Below are positions 15,159-17,697 of a stretch of DNA of 17,697 bases, one piece after another. A model generated the notes under the pieces. That model was not told the DNA's origin. It ran no database searches and worked only from the letters and a program-made list of their open reading frames with translations. Both the position numbers and the translations under genes were made by a program. This DNA comes from Candidatus Nanopelagicaceae bacterium (lineage in GTDB: Bacteria > Actinomycetota > Actinomycetes > Nanopelagicales > Nanopelagicaceae), in the NCBI GenBank assembly GCA_947489825.1, contig CANLFL010000004.1, forward strand, positions 1-17,697, given 5' to 3'. Every line of letters begins with the position of its first letter. The first letter of the stretch is position 1.

Positions 15159-16189
15159 TGGTCTATCTTGTTGGAGCGGATCTTTTGCGATTTGCGAGGA
15201 AGCGCACACGACCCTCTCTCAACAAGCTGTACATCGACCATTGAATGCTCTGGTTGGGTTGCTCCCCCGTTATTGAGATGCTTAATCATCAGATCCATCG
15301 CCTGCGACCCTTGAAGGCGCGCATCTCGAGCGATGACTGTAAGTGGAGGGCTAATGAGCTCTGCACACTCGAGATCATCGAAACCAATAATTGAGATTTC
15401 ACGTGGAATGCTCACGCCTCGATCGCGGAGTGCGTGAAGAGCCCCCATTGTCATCAGATTATTTGCAACAAAAACGGCTGTCGGCGGAGCATCAATTTCT
15501 AATAATTGGCACATCGCGGCGTAACCACCGGCTTCAGAGAAGTCTGACTCGATGAAATACTCATTCAAAAATGTGATCTCACCCTTTTTGAGCGCGGCAC
15601 GGTAACCATCTGCACGCTTCTTGCCCGGAGTAGTGCTGCAGGGCCCGCCGATCATTGCAATCTTTCGATGGCCGTGACTGATCAGATAATCGGTTGCAAT
15701 CTGAGCGCCCTTGGCGTTATCAGTAAGGACAGAGCTAAATTTTTCACCATCTTTAGTCACTCGATCAACAAAGACAATCGGCAAACCAAATTGGCTAAAA
15801 AATGATGGGCTCTCCTCATCTTCAGTCAAAGGAGCCATGATCACCCCATCGACTCGTCCAAAGAGTTGGCTCAACGCTTTCTCTTCACGCTCTCGCGAAT
15901 CTCCAGTGTTGACCAGAAGAATCATCCGATCTTCACCGACCGTGCTCTCTGCACCTTCAACGATCGAGGCGAAGAAAGGGTTTGTAATATCTGGAACAAC
16001 AATTGCGATAATTCCGGTACGCCCCGATTTAAGGTTTCTAGCGGCAGCACTCGGGCGATAATTTAATTCAATAATTGCTTCGCGGATTTGTTCTTGATTG
16101 CGAACTGTAAAGCCGCTGAGATGGCGAGAAATCGTTGCTACCGAAACACCGACGCGCTTTGCAACATCAGTGATTGTTACAGTAGACAA
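15155..16189 (-). CDS. LacI-family transcriptional regulator
   Basis: A 344-residue DNA-binding regulator. The N-terminal helix-turn-helix (TITDVAKRVGVSVATISRHL, residues 5-24) and hinge (NYRPSAAARNLKSG, about 43-56) are typical of LacI/PurR proteins. They are followed by a periplasmic-binding-protein-like effector domain (GIIAIVVPDITNPFF; GVIMAPL; IGFDDLECAELISPPLT). The start is a TTG at 16189, chosen because the family begins right before VTITDVA and because AAGGGG lies about six bases upstream. It is the first gene of the minus-strand run, 43 bases before the lipoprotein gene, and divergent from the sugar kinase, so it probably represses both directions and releases on a nucleoside, ribose or deoxyribose signal. 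The effector is not readable from the sequence. Candidate operators lie at 15137-15148 and 16214-16231. Confidence 0.93.
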   Translation of the reverse strand: MSTVTITDVAKRVGVSVATISRHLSGFTVRNQEQIREAIIELNYRPSAAARNLKSGRTGIIAIVVPDITNPFFASIVEGAESTVGEDRMILLVNTGDSREREEKALSQLFGRVDGVIMAPLTEDEESPSFFSQFGLPIVFVDRVTKDGEKFSSVLTDNAKGAQIATDYLISHGHRKIAMIGGPCSTTPGKKRADGYRAALKKGEITFLNEYFIESDFSEAGGYAAMCQLLEIDAPPTAVFVANNLMTMGALHALRDRGVSIPREISIIGFDDLECAELISPPLTVIARDARLQGSQAMDLMIKHLNNGGATQPEHSMVDVQLVERGSCALPRKSQKIRSNKIDH

Positions 16190-16213
16190 CGCCGTCCCCT
16201 TTTCCGTAAGGAT

Positions 16214-16231
16214 ATCGTTACTGAGAACGAT
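16214..16231. promoter_or_regulatory. Inverted repeat in the regulator/kinase divergent region, candidate operator
   Basis: ATCGTT-ACTGAG-AACGAT is an 18-bp inverted repeat with 6-bp perfect arms, in the 119-base gap between the divergently transcribed LacI-type gene and the kinase gene. This is where an autoregulatory operator would be expected. No other strong palindrome was seen in this gap. Confidence 0.35.
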
Positions 16232-16260
16232 TGCAGATAACCTATCCTGTGGAGTAGATT
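16231..16260 (+). promoter_or_regulatory. Candidate promoter for the sugar kinase
   Basis: TTGCAG (16231-16236) and TAGATT (16255-16260) are separated by 18 bases, with transcription expected to begin near 16267. This leaves a leader of about 40 bases that ends in a good Shine-Dalgarno sequence. The -35 touches the inverted repeat at 16214-16231. It was found by eye only. Confidence 0.35.
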
Positions 16261-16297
16261 CCGTCTAGAGAGTTCAGTCTTTATTTCTTCGTGTCTT

Positions 16298-16303
16298 AAG
16301 GAG
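16298..16303 (+). promoter_or_regulatory. Shine-Dalgarno site of the sugar kinase
   Basis: AAGGAG lies five bases before the ATG at 16309. It is the strongest ribosome site in the window and fixes this start, in contrast to the apparently leaderless genes around 4100. Confidence 0.75.
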
Positions 16304-16308
16304 CTTTA

Positions 16309-17232
16309 ATGTCAGCGCAACCGCATGTTGTAGTCGTTGGAAGCACAATGATTGACATGGTTGCCTACGTTAAGAAAGTTCCACAAGCAGGTGAAACAGT
16401 TATTGGTGATTCATTTGCACTGGGTTTTGGTGGGAAGGGTGCAAACCAAGCAGTGATGGCAAGACGTTTAAATGCAACAGTCTCGATGGTGAACACTCTT
16501 GGTGATGATGTGTTTGGAGACACTACTCTGAGAAATTTCCAAGAGCAAGGGATCGACATCACATTTGTCTCCCGAGCCCCGGGTGCCAGCGGCGTCGCAC
16601 CAATTTGGGTAGAACCTGACGGTACAAATCGAATTATCTGCGTGCCAGGTGCCAATAATGCGATGACTCCCGCACAGGCTAAATCTGCACTTGAGACTTT
16701 AAAGGGTTACCAAATCGTTATCGGCCAACTAGAAATTCCTCAGGAAGTAACGATCGAAGCTTTTAAAACTGCCCATAAATATGGCGCGATCACAATTCTT
16801 AATCCCGCTCCATTTGCACCGATCTCACAAGAATTAATTGCCGAGTGCGATTGGATTATTCCGAATGAAAGTGAGTTTGCAGGAATGCATCCGCAAGGTC
16901 AAGAACCAACGAGTGATCAGATAATTCTTGAACTTGCTGCCACTTTAAAGACTAGATTCGCAGTAACACTTGGTGACAAGGGCGCTGCATTTACTACTCA
17001 TGATGGAAAGGTCCATCGAGTGAGCGCTCCAACAGTCACGGCAATTGATACAACGGGTGCCGGAGATGCTTTTGTGGGGGCTTTCGCCGTCGGCTTAGCG
17101 TTGGGTCTGGCCGAAGAGCGGGCCATCGCACTGGGATGCGCCTGTGCCTCCGATAGTGTCACTAGACTTGGCACTCAATCTTCATATCCAACACCAGCGC
17201 AGGCGCAAGAGATTCTTAAAAGAAATCCCTAG
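16309..17232 (+). CDS. Ribokinase-family sugar kinase, probable 2-deoxyribokinase
   Basis: A 307-residue PfkB-family kinase that phosphorylates C5 of (deoxy)ribose with ATP. It shows GGKGANQA (41-48) for sugar binding, NPAP (165-168), NESE (186-189), TLGDKG (220-225), and DTTGAGDAF (247-255) with the anion hole and catalytic Asp253. Asp16, a ribose contact in E. coli ribokinase, is kept, but the Asn two residues earlier (GSxNxD) is Met14 here (GSTMID). Other stretches, SGVAPIWV (94-101) and the C-terminal GTQSSYP (288-294), resemble what I remember of Salmonella deoxyribokinase rather than ribokinase. That fits nearby DeoC, which needs deoxyribose-5-phosphate, and the hydrolases, which release free sugar. 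Ribokinase is the conservative alternative. It is divergent from the LacI-type gene and followed 31 bases later by yajQ. Confidence 0.88.
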   Translation: MSAQPHVVVVGSTMIDMVAYVKKVPQAGETVIGDSFALGFGGKGANQAVMARRLNATVSMVNTLGDDVFGDTTLRNFQEQGIDITFVSRAPGASGVAPIWVEPDGTNRIICVPGANNAMTPAQAKSALETLKGYQIVIGQLEIPQEVTIEAFKTAHKYGAITILNPAPFAPISQELIAECDWIIPNESEFAGMHPQGQEPTSDQIILELAATLKTRFAVTLGDKGAAFTTHDGKVHRVSAPTVTAIDTTGAGDAFVGAFAVGLALGLAEERAIALGCACASDSVTRLGTQSSYPTPAQAQEILKRNP

Positions 17233-17263
17233 TCCGCTAGTAAGAAAGAAAGAGGCACTCCCT

Positions 17264-17697
17264 GTGGCAGATTCCAGTTTTGACGTTGTTTCCAAGATTG
17301 ATCGTATGGAGCTCGATAACGCAATCAATCAGGCGATTCGTGAAATTGATACTCGCTTCGACTTCAAAAATACTGGCGCAAAAATTGAGTTGGTTGGCGA
17401 AAAAATTAATATCGAAGCTGACACAGAAGAGCGCGCAAAGGCAACCCTGGATGTTGTCAAGGATAAGTTAATTAAACGTGGAGTCTCACTTAAGCATATT
17501 GATCCAAGTGAGCCACAACTATCTGGAAAGATTTATAAGATCTCGTGTCCCCTTAAAGAGGGGATCTCGACTGAGAATGCTAAGAAGATTGCAAAATTCT
17601 TGCGCGATGAAGGTCCTAAGACGGTCAAGAGTGCGATCCAGGGCGATGAATTACGCGTCACAAGTAAGAGTCGTGATGATCTTCAAGATGCAATTGC
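17264..17697 (+). CDS. yajQ: YajQ-family nucleotide-binding protein, 3' end missing
   Basis: The first 144 residues of a UPF0234/YajQ protein; the family is about 160 residues long, so roughly 20 are cut off by the window edge. The start is GTG at 17264, with AGAGG about eight bases upstream. The protein begins with [10 protein letters not shown], then has [23 protein letters not shown], an LKEGIS...[12 protein letters not shown] stretch, [18 protein letters not shown], all hallmarks of YajQ. YajQ proteins bind nucleotides or nucleic acid, and a Xanthomonas member binds cyclic di-GMP; the role here is unknown. It follows the kinase by only 31 bases without an evident promoter, so the two may be co-transcribed, but a functional tie to nucleoside use is not indicated. 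Confidence 0.95.
   Translation, partial: MADSSFDVVSKIDRMELDNAINQAIREIDTRFDFKNTGAKIELVGEKINIEADTEERAKATLDVVKDKLIKRGVSLKHIDPSEPQLSGKIYKISCPLKEGISTENAKKIAKFLRDEGPKTVKSAIQGDELRVTSKSRDDLQDAI

Noticed and set aside
17233..17263. Promoter or terminator between the kinase gene and yajQ
   Set aside because: The 31-base gap is purine-rich with a ribosome site only; no -10/-35 pair or stem could be supported.
17280..17471. Small 63-residue plus-strand reading frame
   Set aside because: It is a shadow frame of the YajQ gene, which starts with GTG at 17264 in a different frame.

Overview
The window looks like part of a small, streamlined actinobacterial chromosome. Genes are packed almost without spacers: many stop and start codons overlap as ATGA or TAATG, and two convergent gene pairs overlap at their stop codons. 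GC is moderate to low by eye, and some starts look leaderless, with a TANNNT box 6-7 bases before ATG. The gene content (BMP-type nucleoside ABC transporter, nucleoside hydrolases, DeoC with ALDH16-type dehydrogenase) would suit freshwater Actinobacteria of the Nanopelagicales (acI) type. That placement is inference and was not tested. I saw no mobile element, CRISPR array, tRNA or rRNA, and no gene-free stretch longer than about 120 bases.

Layout. (1) 1-828, plus: a nucleoside hydrolase cut off at its N-terminus by the window edge. (2) 4079-825, minus: deoC, a full-length aldehyde dehydrogenase, and a 284-residue non-catalytic ALDH domain joined to it by TAATG; the last two look like a split ALDH16. 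(3) 4141-5079, plus: a second nucleoside hydrolase, divergent from deoC across a 61-base shared promoter region. (4) 16189-5076, minus: an eleven-gene collinear run made of a LacI-family regulator, BMP lipoprotein, NupO/RbsA-type ATPase, two permeases, a DUF2419/Qng1 queuosine-salvage glycosylase, a nucleoside deoxyribosyltransferase-family enzyme, an MFS transporter, a third nucleoside hydrolase and two tandem uridine phosphorylases. (5) 16309 to the end, plus: a ribokinase-family kinase with deoxyribokinase-like features, then a partial YajQ gene.

How the genes fit together (inference from family functions). The lipoprotein and ABC transporter import nucleosides. Hydrolases release base plus free (deoxy)ribose, and uridine phosphorylases give base plus (deoxy)ribose-1-phosphate. 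The kinase phosphorylates the free sugar, DeoC splits deoxyribose-5-phosphate into acetaldehyde and glyceraldehyde-3-phosphate, and the ALDH pair oxidises acetaldehyde to acetate. The LacI-family protein probably controls the system. The most unusual member is the Qng1 homologue, which suggests that modified nucleosides or nucleotides such as queuosine are also a target. No phosphopentomutase, purine nucleoside phosphorylase, cytidine deaminase or TGT lies in the window.
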